DNA of 64,000 nucleotides from Isochrysis galbana (GCA_018136815.1 CM030932.1:2688234-2752233), one strand, 5' to 3'. Numbered from the stretch's first letter, positions 43,474 to 54,077 are shown. Numbers and translations: made by a program. Notes: a model not told the origin generated them from the letters alone.

Positions 43474-45246
43474 CTATGATATGGCGCTCGCTTGGAGGAT
43501 CCAATGGACTGCCACTCCAATGGCCTGCCCGAGCATCAGCGTCACTGTGGCGTACCGTGCCGCATGAGCAAGTGACAGCAGCCGAAGTTCGTTAACAAAG
43601 GACGAGACCGTCGAGAGGGATCCTGCGGCACCGAGCGACACCGCAGCTAGCAAGGCCTGAGCGACTACAACATTCTCAGATCCTGGATGCGCCCCACCTG
43701 CCCCATCCACGGCGACGCCACTGCCTGTAGCACCGCTGATAGATGGAGCCGGCCGCAAGAGCGCGGCGCATGTTGCACTAAGTATCGATCCACAGACATT
43801 ACAGAGCAGTGTGTACATCGGGAAACGCGGGTGGTGCCGGTTTCGGAAAGAAAGTAAGTATCGAGCAAGAGCAAATGGAGGTGAGAGCAGAAGTGCGACC
43901 AAAACCCTCAAAGCGCTGAAGTCGTCGGCCATCGCCGACATCACCGCGGCCACAGTGCAGCTGCAGAGTGCAAGCGTGATCGCAAAAAGAGAGACTGGAA
44001 GTTTCCATGTATTGAATAGAGGGAATGCGGTCTGCTCTCGTGCGATGGGGGGCACCGGATGTGCAATCACATAGCTGAGCGAGCGACCAAACGAGCGGCG
44101 GAGCGAAGGGCCAATTGAGCCATACGGAGGGGAAGGCCCCGCTCCGGGGAGTGCGCCTTCCGCATCCTCCGCCGACATCTCGTGAGCAAGATCGGAGTCG
44201 TCGACTTCCTCGATTGGAATCTCGGCTAGGGAAGAAGCTAACGACGACCGGACTTCTAGTGACCCATCCGCCTTTTTGGCTTGGCCGCTATAAAGCCGCG
44301 TGGCGCTGGCCAACCCCTCAGTGATGCTCGCGACATCGGGCCCGAGTTGCCCTACTTCCCGATTCAAATGCTCCATGCCGGTGCGCGTCGTCCCTGTCGA
44401 GATTGTGTGCGAGGCTGGCACTAGTGCTCCTGGGACTGAGCTTGCTAGCGTTGGCCCCTCGCTCTGTGTGGGAGCAAGTGGCGCTGTGGGAGCAAGTGGT
44501 GGTACGGTGGCCGCATCCAAAAGTTCGCGTACCCGCGACGGTACGAGCTGCGAGCCCAGCAATCTCCCAAGATGAAGGCACGATGTAGAGGCCGCAAGAC
44601 CGATGGCGAGACACATGATGGCACGATCATAAGCGCCAGTGACAAGGATCGCAGCAGCCGAAGCGTTCCATGACGAGAATGTTGTGAGGCAACCGCAAAA
44701 GCCAGTGGTGAACCCAACATAGAGGTTGGGGAATCTGGGCAAGACGTACGGTGACAAGCCTACGGCGACACCCATGAGAAACGCGCCGAGGCTGTTGGCG
44801 AGTAGGTCACGGAAAAGAACGTCATCCAGGCGAGACGACGGCGCGCTGGTGTCATCTGCGCCATGCGCTGCAGCTGCCGGTCTGTTGGGAGTGAGCCCTC
44901 TCGTGGCGGCGAGTTCGCCGCAGAAATATCGGGCTGTTGTGCCAGCGAGCGAGAAAAGGGCGACGCATGCGATGTTAGTGGCGTGCTGATGGGTGGCGGG
45001 GGTGTCTTTAGCATAGTAGTGCGAGAAGATCAGCACACCTTTGCGCCGCACCCGCTGGTGAGTGGTAGAGGTTGCGGAGGTGGCAGCGGCCTCGAGCGTG
45101 CGTGGCCGCTCGCTTGTGCGTGCGGCGGAGAATGGTTTTCTCACGTCGGGTTCAGTTCGTCCGAACATCGTGTGCAAGAGCGCTGCGTACAACAACGAGC
45201 ACCGGCGCCTACTGTCCGCGCGAGACGAGGAAGCAGCAGTCTCCAT
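43474..45246 (-). CDS. FEX: FEX-type fluoride export channel
   Basis: FEX proteins expel fluoride through the plasma membrane. They are fused tandem versions of the bacterial Fluc/CrcB channel. This is a single reading frame of 590 residues with ATG at 45246. The first CrcB domain shows LFSLAGTTARYFCGEL, NSLGAFLMGVAVGLSP and the signature TTGFCGCLTTFSSW. A connecting helix follows (LFAITLALCSCTVAAVMSA). The second domain shows RYLLSFRNRHH, YTLLCNVCGSILSA and GAAGSLSTVSSFVNELRLL. About 170 residues between the domains form a hydrophilic, Pro/Ser-rich linker with acidic patches (IEEVDDSDLAHEMSAEDAEG), much longer than in yeast FEX. The N-terminal 110 residues are also extra and hydrophilic. Domain order and signatures make the call secure. 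Confidence 0.92.
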   Translation of the reverse strand: METAASSSRADSRRRCSLLYAALLHTMFGRTEPDVRKPFSAARTSERPRTLEAAATSATSTTHQRVRRKGVLIFSHYYAKDTPATHQHATNIACVALFSLAGTTARYFCGELAATRGLTPNRPAAAAHGADDTSAPSSRLDDVLFRDLLANSLGAFLMGVAVGLSPYVLPRFPNLYVGFTTGFCGCLTTFSSWNASAAAILVTGAYDRAIMCLAIGLAASTSCLHLGRLLGSQLVPSRVRELLDAATVPPLAPTAPLAPTQSEGPTLASSVPGALVPASHTISTGTTRTGMEHLNREVGQLGPDVASITEGLASATRLYSGQAKKADGSLEVRSSLASSLAEIPIEEVDDSDLAHEMSAEDAEGALPGAGPSPPYGSIGPSLRRSFGRSLSYVIAHPVPPIAREQTAFPLFNTWKLPVSLFAITLALCSCTVAAVMSAMADDFSALRVLVALLLSPPFALARYLLSFRNRHHPRFPMYTLLCNVCGSILSATCAALLRPAPSISGATGSGVAVDGAGGAHPGSENVVVAQALLAAVSLGAAGSLSTVSSFVNELRLLSLAHAARYATVTLMLGQAIGVAVHWILQASAIS

Positions 45247-45518
45247 CGCTGCCGATGTAATGGCAAGCGTCAGGTTTTCTTGTTTTGGTTGTAGAGAGTA
45301 AAGAGATTATTTTCGCTACACGGCCTACGCATATTGTACACAAGGAGAAAGGGAGGGAGAAGGGAGAACAAAGTTCGAACCAAAGAAGCGCCTCCTTGCT
45401 CCTTAGTGTGAACGACGGTTACGGTGAAACCGAATATTCACACTCAGGGAAGGATAGCCTTGTGTTTGGGTGTTTGGGTGGGTTGAGTGAGATGCCATCC
45501 CCATCCCCATCCCCGGGC

Positions 45519-45925
45519 TTGACGGATCCGAGGTTACCACTGCCTCAGATGGGAACAGAAGGGACGGAAGGGAAGCGGCGAGAGGCGCGGCGGAAGTTGG
45601 GGGGTGGCCAATGACGGGCTGGACCACCTCCTCAGCAGAGAAAGGCGGGAGGACGGGCTTGGGCGAGGGCGAGCGCGACGACGGAGCGGACATGGCTGGG
45701 CAGATCGGGTTGGATAGGTTGAGGCTTGGGGATTGGTGAGGTTTGGTATTGAGGTAGTGTTGAGAACGAGGGACGAGAACGGGAACGAGAGCGACGAACG
45801 AAGAACGACAGACGACAGACGATTAGGGGCCGATGGACCGACGAGATGACACTACACTCACGTCAACACTCTCCACATTAACGTATCCCTATCACGGAAC
45901 GCACAGGAACCCGCTGACAGATCGA
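45519..45925 (+). repeat. repeat family D copy 2 (empty hAT site)
   Basis: It matches 28803-28985 joined directly to 30103-30345. The junction reads GCTGGGCA (45695-45702), one base different from the GCTGGGCG duplication flanking the insert in copy 1. This copy therefore shows the pre-insertion arrangement. Confidence 0.88.
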
Positions 45926-46399
45926 ACAAGGAAGAGAATGCCGACAAGAGAGCGACGGGGCGACGGACGATCCGACGGGGCGACAGTTACGCACAGGAAT
46001 AAAGAGGGGGAATCTTTCGAAAAACCTTAAGTGATTTGATGAAGACCGAAGTAAAATAGCGCCACGGTATAATCCAACGGCCAACACCTGAGGGGGAATC
46101 AGGGTCACACAAGGGGGCGGTTCCTTGCACCGGCGATACCTGATCGCGCGACTTAGCCTAAAACGCGAGGAGCACGCAAGGAGGTAAGCCAGGTGAGGGG
46201 CAAGCAGGCGACAAAGGAGGCGATAAAGGAGGCGAGGGCAACAAGGGCGAATGGACGAATGTAGGACACTGCGACGGTGACTCGTGGCTAGCCTGCAAGG
46301 AGGGAACATAGAAACGCAAACAACTTCTAAAACAAAAAGGTCGATCGCGGATGCGACAGGGCTCAGTTCGAAGTGCCGGAAGTGGCATCCGGTGGCGGA

Positions 46400-46780
46400 C
46401 GTTAGCGCGCGTGCGCTTTGGCTTTGGGGCGCCGCGGCTGCCGATTTCGACGCGGCTTGGGGGCGCGTCGTGCGCGATTGGCGTCGCTGGCTAGGCAGTT
46501 GCTGATTGTTTCGCGTATATACGTCGTTGCGCGGGCCGGGCACCCGGGCTAATTAATGCTAATCCACAAGAATGGTCTCGCAGCTCGCAGCGCGCCCGGG
46601 CCCGGGCTCGCTTCGACGTTCGAAGTTGGGCTCTCCGGGCCTCCGGTGGCCGGTGGCGGGCGTTACCGCGCGTGCGTGCTTTGGGGCGCCGCGGCTGCCG
46701 ATTTCGACGCGGCTTGGCGGCTTGCGCTTGGGGGCGCGTCGTGCGCGATTGGCGTCGCTGGCTGGTGGCTGGTGGCTGGG
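46400..46780 (+). repeat. direct duplication of about 90-100 bases
   Basis: TTTGGGGCGCCGCGGCTGCC followed by GATTTCGACGCGGCTTGG and GGGCGCGTCGTGCGCGATTG occurs at about 46425-46495 and again at 46680-46775. The second copy has an internal GGCTTGCGC insertion. A weaker third block lies at 46830-46920. No gene was recognised here. Confidence 0.75.
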
Positions 46781-47703
46781 CGGTTCCCGGCCCGGTTCTT
46801 GATTGTTTCCTATGTGGTATGTGGATGCGGCGGCGCCGCGGCTGCCTGCCGATATCGATATCGACGTGGCTTGGGCGGGACGCTTCGTTCGCGCTCGATT
46901 GGCGTGGCGGGCTCATCGGTGGATCGGTGGTGCCCGTTCCTGTGTATATATATGGGGCTTGGCGCGAGCTAGGCACCGGGCTGATGACCAAGACCGGCTT
47001 CGCATCGCGCCCCGTCGTTTTGAATTTGGGCTCTCCGAGATAGTGCTGACCCTATTTCCTATTCCTATTTTCATTTTTTGTTCTGCGTTATGCCGTTCTG
47101 CCGTTTTTGGGTTGTGCTTTATGCTTTATGCTTTGTTGTGGGGGCTCCCCGGCGGTGTTTGGGGCCCTTTTCACGCTGCGCTTCGAGAACCCGGACGGCA
47201 CGCCGTACCACTTCCACGGCGCCGAATATGTGCTAGGGTGGTTTCAGGGGTTTCTACCGCTTTGGAGTATTTCACCTCTTAGAAGTTCAAATAGTGTTTG
47301 ACCGCCCTAGAGAGAGCGCCTTGGGTGAGGGCCTAGGCAGCCAGGAGGGCGTGTACAGAAATACCGGGGGGAAGGACAAAGAGGTGCTGGAAGGAGTGGA
47401 GCAGATACGTGAGAGATGAGAGATGAGGTGTAAACTTTTGTAAACAGTAAATGGATAGGCGTTGCGAGAGGGCCGGCGAGAGAGCAGAGCTGGGGGGGCG
47501 GGGCAGGGGGACGATCCGTTGCAGCGCGCAGCGAGCGCCGTCCGCCGCACAGAGACAGAGGGAGAGAGAGCGGGTGGTGGTGGGAGAGAGAGAGGGAGGG
47601 AGCGAGGGAGGGAGGGAGGGAGGGAGAGAGAGAGAGGGAGGGAGGAAAGTAGGGAGAGAGGGAGAGGTCTCTAAAGTGTCGACACCCTTCCCGCTGGGCG
47701 ACG

Positions 47704-49293
47704 ATGGCCTCCCCACCCGGCGGCCTTGTCTCAGCGCTGCAGGAGTTGCGTGCCAAGGCGATCACGCGCCGCATCGACCTAGTCAAAGCATTTGAGGACT
47801 CTTTGGGCTCCTCGCAGGAGAGAGAACTGGGAATTATGCACAAGGGGTTGTTCAAGACTGTGATGGGCTCGCTCTTTGGGCACTCGAGCCTTACACTTGC
47901 GTCGATTGACATGATCTGTGAAACGTGGGCCGCAGGAGAACCAGGCTCGCCAGGAAGGTACACCTATGTGCGGTGGAGGAAGTTTGCCACTGACTTTGAC
48001 AACATCCCGCCGCCACCGCCGCCGAACGCGCCCTCGCGCCACTTTGCGGGTGCGTTCGACTCGGACGTCTTCAGCCTCAGTCCCGGCAAGCCGCAGCGTC
48101 GCGAGGGTAGGCGGGCACATGGCGATTTGCGCTCTGCATCCGAAGTCCACTTTGGCGGGCCCGAGGACGTCGTGCCAGTCGCCTCCGTCCCGCACGGCAG
48201 TTCGGAGGAGATCACAAGATCGTCGATCGTGCTGCAGGGGCCCGATGCCGTCTCCGAGAGCGAAATTCAGCGCAACGCACGCGAGGCCGCTGCGCGCAAC
48301 CCCTTCGCTGGCCTGCGTAACCAGTCGACCATCGGAGTCGATGTGCCGCCACCTAGGCCACCCAAGGTGCCATCCCCCGCCAAACTGAAAAATGAGAAGG
48401 GCGTGTTGGAGTTTACCGACGAGAACACAGAAAAGCCACCCCCCGGATACTACTACGACAAGGACGACCGACTGCGCCCGTATGGCGCATACGCCGGCGC
48501 CACGCAACACTCATCCATCTCAGACAAGCTCTCATGGGAGCACGCCCCCGACGAGCCGATCAATGAGCACAAGCTCCGCGGTAGACGCGTCTTCCATGAC
48601 GGACGTGCCACGCAGTCCATCGTGCCCTCGCTTTTGACTGGGCGTAATCTGCCGCCTGGCGTCTACATTGATGACCAACCGCACGCGAAGCCCATGCATC
48701 CTTTGGCACATAAGTCCACGATTGGCTCGGAGGCCATGTCATGGAACCCTCCCGACAATGAGACGTCCCCGTCGCGCCGGCCGCTACCATCGTGGTCATC
48801 GCCCACGAAACAGCACTTGGCCGGTGCTTTTCCGCCACCGCAGCAGCAGCACGTGCAGGCCGCTTCAGAGGCCACATGGCGCCACATGGACATGCAGGAG
48901 TCCTTGCGTAACGGCGGGGCAGCACTGCCGCAGTACAGTAGCCATTACCCGCACGCGTCCTCCCATTTAGTGAGGGAGGAGCAGTACAATCACTTGCAGC
49001 AGCACATACAACAGCAGCTTCAGCAGCCGTCGTCTTACATCCCGCATATGCCAGAGAATGAGCCGCATGGCCGGCCACCACTCCGCTTCTCCTCGGTCGC
49101 GCCTCAGCCACAAATGCAGCCGGGCCAAGTGAATTTGTACAGCACGTCGTCATCGCGCATCGGTCCTCCGACGAACGCGCCGCCGCCGCCGCAGGCGCTC
49201 TACTCGGACGCATTTGCCGACCGTGCGCGCCTCAGCCACTCGTTCACGGATCATTTTGCGGCGCCCCGTGGCGGTACGGGGATGATGCATTAA
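47704..49293 (+). CDS. EF-hand-like protein with Pro/Gln-rich tail
   Basis: This is an uninterrupted frame of 529 residues with ATG at 47704. Residues about 10-105 form a helical region (LRAKAITRRIDLVKAFEDSL, then a second pair of helices ending YVRWRKFATDFDNI). It resembles the degenerate EF-hand pairs of many protist cytoskeletal proteins. Canonical DxDxDG calcium loops are missing, so calcium binding is doubtful. The rest is rich in Pro, Ser, His and Gln, with poly-Pro runs, GVYIDDQPHAKPMHPLAHKS and Gln repeats near residue 430. A central conserved-looking stretch (KPPPGYYYDKDDRLRPYGAY) may be a binding motif. A scaffold or cytoskeleton-associated role is plausible, but no family name can be given. 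Reality of the gene is likely from its length and regular codon use. Confidence 0.7.
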   Translation: MASPPGGLVSALQELRAKAITRRIDLVKAFEDSLGSSQERELGIMHKGLFKTVMGSLFGHSSLTLASIDMICETWAAGEPGSPGRYTYVRWRKFATDFDNIPPPPPPNAPSRHFAGAFDSDVFSLSPGKPQRREGRRAHGDLRSASEVHFGGPEDVVPVASVPHGSSEEITRSSIVLQGPDAVSESEIQRNAREAAARNPFAGLRNQSTIGVDVPPPRPPKVPSPAKLKNEKGVLEFTDENTEKPPPGYYYDKDDRLRPYGAYAGATQHSSISDKLSWEHAPDEPINEHKLRGRRVFHDGRATQSIVPSLLTGRNLPPGVYIDDQPHAKPMHPLAHKSTIGSEAMSWNPPDNETSPSRRPLPSWSSPTKQHLAGAFPPPQQQHVQAASEATWRHMDMQESLRNGGAALPQYSSHYPHASSHLVREEQYNHLQQHIQQQLQQPSSYIPHMPENEPHGRPPLRFSSVAPQPQMQPGQVNLYSTSSSRIGPPTNAPPPPQALYSDAFADRARLSHSFTDHFAAPRGGTGMMH

Positions 49294-50049
49294 CGGTTCT
49301 AATTCTAGCAATTACCTAGTCTTTACGGGACAAGCAGATATCGTGCGCGTCGCCGCAAGGACGCCGTTTGACGGGCTGTTCCATCGACGTCGGTAGCATC
49401 CCATTGTGGCTCACCCATGCTCTCCTTGCGACAAGGGCGACATGCTCAGATCACGCAGACGAGGAGGGCAAGACTCGGATGGCCGATTGAGAACGCCGAC
49501 AAGGGTGTGAGAGGACTCGCATGGCTCCATGGACAACGTGGACGGAGGGGGAGAGGACTCGGATGACGCCACGGGCGTGATTGAAGATGATCCACGGATT
49601 GCAAACGAGTCTCCGCTACGAGGACACCGCAGCAGTCCTCGCGTTTACTTCACTATCATTGTCATGAAGTTCGCACGCAACCCGTACATTGTTTGCGGGA
49701 TTCGGCAATGTGAGAATTCGGCAATGGAGACAGTATGCGGCCGGTTCATGTGTTTTTGGTTTGAGCTTGAGAAGTTCCCGTGGCAGGCACAACGTATAGT
49801 GTCTTAAAAATTGAATGCGGTAAGCGGCAAGCAAAAAACTGTATCTGTATTGTATTAACACCGCACACGCGGCTAAGGACTAAGGACCTACCACTTACTA
49901 CTTTCACGCAGCAAACTTTCCACACCCCCACTCCCCCGGTCTTTCTCCCCCCGCCATCTGGCGGCTCCCCCCATGCACTACCACTAGGGGGATTGGGGTG
50001 AGGGGCTTAGATATGGTCCGGTGGTCCGCACTCGACACTCGAGTCTCAC

Positions 50050-50330
50050 TCGAGTTCACGGCGCTGGGGGACGCTGGGGGACGGCGCTGGGGGATGTTGA
50101 GAGACGTTGGGGGACGTTGGGGGACGCTAGGGGACGCTAGGGGACGCGGGGGGACGGCGCTTGGGGACGCTGGGGGACGGCGCTGGGGGAACGCTGGGGG
50201 ACGGCGCCGGGGGACGCTGGGGGACGGCGCGACGGCGCTGGGGGACGCTGGGGGACGGGGGGACGGCGCTTGGGGACGCTAGGAGACGCTGGGGGGACGG
50301 CGCTGAGGGACGCTGGCCACGGCGACGAGC
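50050..50330 (+). repeat. GGGGGACGCTGG minisatellite 2
   Basis: Degenerate tandem units of GGGGGACGCTGGGGGACGGC with single-base variation run for about 280 bases. The unit is closely related to that at 37170-37375, 13 kb away. It ends at a GC-rich segment followed by the reverse family C copy. Confidence 0.88.
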
Positions 50331-50404
50331 GGCGCTACCGGCGCCACAATGATGGCATACACAAATATGGCACGCGGAGCCTAGGCAAGCGAGCAACCAG
50401 ATCG

Positions 50405-50740
50405 AGTTCAAAAAAAACTTCTTAACAATCTCGCCGCGCGCGCGACCCTGCATAACACATCTGCAGCCACGCCCGCTTCCCTTATCCCCCCTCCACCTGC
50501 CTTGTGGCCCGTCCCCTCGTGCTCTTCCTAGGGGCTGGGTGTATGGGGCATCCAGTGGCAGGCGGCGTGGACCGATTCCCGATGGCCTGTTCCTCTACTT
50601 CCTGGAAGACTTCCTCCTGCGCCATCGGGCCAATCGGGCTATCGGCTGTTACGTGCTTCCTTTTTGGTAGTCGTGTGTCAGGTCGTAGGGCTTCTTTGTC
50701 TCCGGGGGCAGTGGTTGAGTGGGTTCGGGGCGGGGAGTTC
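50405..50740 (-). repeat. dispersed repeat family C, long copy
   Basis: Read in reverse, it matches 60980-61290. Shared blocks include GGCTTCTTTGT next to GTCGTAGGGC, the GATGGCGCAGGAGGAAG-type block, CTAGG...AGAGCACGAGGGG, and the end GGCGAGATTGTTAAGAAGTT. It is therefore about 335 bases, longer than the minimal family C unit. Confidence 0.7.
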
Positions 50741-50995
50741 CGTCGTGGTTAGGCGAGTCGTTCCGCCACGTTGAGCGCTTGCTTGCGCTACTAGCTACTA
50801 GGGCAGGCAGCAAGCTCTCCAAGAGTGCGAGATCTGCCTTGCTCTGACACAGGCGGCTCCCCCCGTGCACTACTAGGGAGATTGGGGTGAAGGGCTTACT
50901 TAGATCTGGTCCGGTGCCCCCCCCCCCCCCCCCGTGATCCTCTCCCCCCTTCCTCCTATGCCTACCGGGCTGGCGGCGGCCTGGCTTAGACCCGA

Positions 50996-52292
50996 CTTAT
51001 CCTGTAAACAGGTGCAGGTGCGGGATTTACCTATTTTTCGGTGGGCGGAGCTCCGCACACCCTCTTCTCCGCTCTCTCTCTCTCCTCTCCTGCGGCACGC
51101 GCGATGGCGCGCCTGCGACAAGCCTGCAGCTGCCCTCCGGCGACCCTTGGAGGCTCCTGGAGTAACCCCTTACAGAAAGATGGCATCTATTATTGTTGCA
51201 AGCTTTGCTGACTGAAGCCAACAATCTCAATCTAGATGGCAAGCTTTGCAACTAAGTTTATACTTAGTTCGCCCATGGGGGGGCACGAGCCTCCCTCCCT
51301 CTCCACTCCTCCCCCACCATGGGGGAGGAACCACTCACTCTCCTGGCACGTCTGATGGCCTGCTAGGAGCACACAGCCCCACTGACTCACTCCTCCCCCC
51401 ACAGGCCACAGGACCGCCTGACTCGCCCGCCCTGGCCCGTCGTGGCCAGCCCATCCCTCTGACTAGCCCCTCCTAGGCCCGTCGCCTCTCCTCACGTGAA
51501 AAAAAAACTTTTAATATTCTTACCGCACTCGCGGCGAATGGAACGATTACCTACTACACGTAGTACGTAGCATACTTTCTACACCCCCACTCCCCCGGCC
51601 CTTCTCCCCCCGCCATCAGGCGGCTCCCCCCGTACACTACTAGGGGGATAGGGATAGGGGTGAAGGGCTTAGATATGGTCCGGTGGCCCGCGCCCCCCCC
51701 CCGGTGATCTTTCCCCCCCTTCCTCCTGTGTCTCCGAGTGGGCGGCCGACTCTGTCCCGACTTATCCTGTAAACAGGAGCGGGTCTTACCAATTTTTCGG
51801 TGGGCGGAGCTCTCGCTCCGCCCACCCCCTTCTCCGCGCCCTCTCTCCCCTCTCCCTCTCCTGCGGCACGCGCGATGGCGCGCCTGCGGCAGGCCTCCAG
51901 CTGCCCTCTGGCGGCACCTGGAGGCACCTGGAGGTCAGCTCAGGGGGCAGAGGAGGCTGGGGCTGGGCCCTGGCCTCCCCTGCCTCTCCCTCGCTGACGC
52001 TCCAGAGCCTCTGGGGCCCCCACGCTGCACCTGTCTGCCTGTCGACCAGGGGGGGAGGGGGGGTTGGAGCAATGGGCTGGCCACGACTGGCCAGGATGGG
52101 CGAATGGGGCGAGCCTGTGGGGAAGGGAGTGGGGGTCAGTAGGGCAGTCTCCTCCTGGCAAGCCATTAGGCATGCCAAGAGGATGGGCATGCCAGGAGGA
52201 TGGGTGGTTCCTCCCCCATGGCAGGGGGAGGAGTGGAGAGGTGGGGGGGCTCGTGCCCCCCCATGGGTCAACCACGTATAAACTTAGTTGCC
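50996..52292. repeat. family A copies in inverted and direct arrangement
   Basis: 50996-51170 is the terminal part of family A in reverse. 51250-51480 is the initial part in forward orientation, starting at CTAAGTTTATACTTAG. 51770-52292 is a nearly complete reverse copy ending at CGTATAAACTTAG. Each reverse copy begins near CCTGTAAACAGG, itself a short palindrome. The C-run plus GTGATC block before each reverse copy is also repeated (50916 and 51690). Confidence 0.7.
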
Positions 52293-52389
52293 TCTCCTCA
52301 CGTGAAGAGAGAGAGATCTCACAGGACTTAGAAAGTAAATACAGGAGAGGACGGAGGAGAGGACGGAGGGGCATCCGTAACACATGTCT

Positions 52390-52610
52390 GTTGTGTGCGT
52401 TGTGGCCGGGGCCACGGGCCGTGTGGTGCGACGCGGATCGCACGCACCTGCTCGGCCTTTGACCTCTGACGGTGAACACGGCCGCCTCGCCAGCGACTGC
52501 TCCATGGAGCTCGGGGGTCGCGTTCTTGGCGAGGGGCCCGAAGAAGGAGAGAAGAGAGGAGAGGCGCGTCGGCGGCGCGCTCCATGGCAACCAACCACCG
52601 ACCATGAAGT
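52390..52610 (-). mobile_element. transposon ORF 5' remnant, reverse copy
   Basis: This is the reverse-strand counterpart of 5690-5900. The encoded start is MERAADAP, and the frame includes VAPHGPWPRP. It sits directly beyond a family A copy, as does the remnant at 5690. That suggests both belong to one larger composite element whose core is missing from this window. Confidence 0.4.
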
Positions 52611-52922
52611 TAGTTGCGGCGAGACTTTGGACTTCAGGAGGAGAGCAGCAGAAGAAGTAAGAAGTCTCGACGCACATGCGACAAGAAAAGGTAATACGCA
52701 ATACGCGCGCTCATTTACGCGCTTGTCCACCTATGCCTATGAAGACGAAGACAAACCAATAGCCAATAGCAATAGCCAGCCAATCAACAATCAACAGGCC
52801 TGCTCCAGCCCACCCTCATTACTGCGCGCGAGGTGAGAATATAAAGAAGTTTTTGACCCCCACATCGCACAAGGCAGCACCCGCAAAACACATACTGCTG
52901 CTAGTGGCTAGAGGCTCGCTGT

Positions 52923-54077
52923 TTAGGCGTAGCGCTCCTTGATAGCATCAAGCGCCGACTGGGCAACAATGACCTTCTTGGCCTTGAGAATGTCACGCGC
53001 GTTGATGTTGTCAAGGGTCGACAGTGTGAGGTACGGAATGTTGCGAGCCTGAGAGCGGGCGCGAGTGGTCAAGTGTGCGCACCCGTTTTGATAGGGAAGT
53101 GCGCTATGAGGGCAGGCCTTCACGCAGCTGTGCAGGGCATCCTATTGCTCGCCAAACTATGCGAGCATGTGAAGTGGCATTGCGCACCGAAAGGTATGAG
53201 TTCTCATGGCGCTCCTTCGTGAGGATGAGGGTGGTAGGGCGCGATGCAGTGTCCACGCTGAGCCGATCGAGGAAGGCCTTCATATCCTTCGTCTTGGCGG
53301 ATGTAAAGTGCGAATCCAAGTCCTCAACAATGGTCATCTTCGGAAGAGCCGACATGAGCGCAGTGGAGATGGCGAGGCGCTTCTCCTTCTTGTTCATCTG
53401 AAGAGAATAGCGCGCCTTGCCGACGCCGCGTGGGCCGAAAGACACGCCACCACCGACGAGCAGCGGGGAGCGGGACGAGCCACGGCGAGCGCGGCCGGTG
53501 CCCTTCTGCTGGTACGGCTTGCGGCCGCCACCCCGAACCTACAATTGCGAGGCGAGCGGACACCATGACGCCAGGGTCGCGCGCCAAGGAAATGTGCTCG
53601 CGAAGGAGGGGATTCACAAGCACGCGTGGGACGGTGCCCGCATAAGCCAGAGATAGCCCGTCGCTTCGGACCCCGAGTGGCTCTATTGCCTCCCTTGCTC
53701 CTGCCCTCTGACAGTCTCTCTGGACTTGCCAGACCACCCAAGCACATATAGGCAGCGGGATTGCGGCAGAGAAGAAAGGACAAGGGGGTGAGCAGGCCAT
53801 GCGCATGTGAGCCGATTTCGCTCACCTCCATGCGTGTTTTAGCCTTGGCGGTGCCCAACCGCATGTTGGCCTGCTCAGTGACCACCTTGCGGTGGACGAG
53901 GTAGGCTCCCGACTTGGCAACCTTGAGCTCGACGGGCTGCTCGCCGGCGGAGGTTCCATCGAATGTGACGGCGGGCACCGCGGCCATCACCGGCTGCACG
54001 CGCGCCGGGACGCGCGCCACACCAGCAAGCGCGTGCGCGCCGGCGAGTAGCGTGAGGGCAGCCACAGATCGCAGCAT
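52923..54077 (-). CDS. RPL4: plastid 50S ribosomal protein L4 (uL4c), nuclear-encoded
   Basis: uL4 binds 23S rRNA and lines the exit tunnel of the bacterial-type ribosome. Three exons, 53826-54077, 53188-53538 and 52923-53048, join in frame to 242 residues. The leader [18 protein letters not shown] is a convincing ER signal peptide, and the next residues ([14 protein letters not shown]) are basic like a transit peptide. This is a bipartite signal for a complex plastid. The mature part matches chloroplast L4: [61 protein letters not shown], and the C-terminus [14 protein letters not shown]...[11 protein letters not shown]. The second splice restores ENSYLS/ARNIPYL. The gene is divergent from the securin-like gene, with 490 bases between start codons. 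A mitochondrial L4 is less likely given the signal peptide and the chloroplast-like sequence. Confidence 0.93.

Larger units (their letters stand above)
45247..47703. other. intergenic, duplicated blocks
   Basis: 45519-45925 is the uninterrupted copy of repeat family D. From 46400 to 47000 two to three related blocks occur, listed separately. From 47000 to 47330 no gene is visible. From 47460 to 47680 GGGAGGGA/GAGAGAGA low-complexity DNA leads up to the next start codon and may be its promoter or 5' UTR. Confidence 0.5.
49294..52922. other. intergenic, dense repeats
   Basis: 49294-50040 shows no recognisable gene. From 50050 onward there is a minisatellite, then family C, family A and a transposon remnant, listed separately. 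Pure C-runs occur at about 50916-50932. From 52620 to 52922 only short open frames and a family B edge (52795-52830) are seen. Confidence 0.5.

Noticed and set aside
46556..47282. Chain of overlapping forward frames rich in Trp, Arg and Gly
   Set aside because: They come from the duplicated GC-rich block at 46400-46920; no domain, and frames are not conserved between the duplicates.
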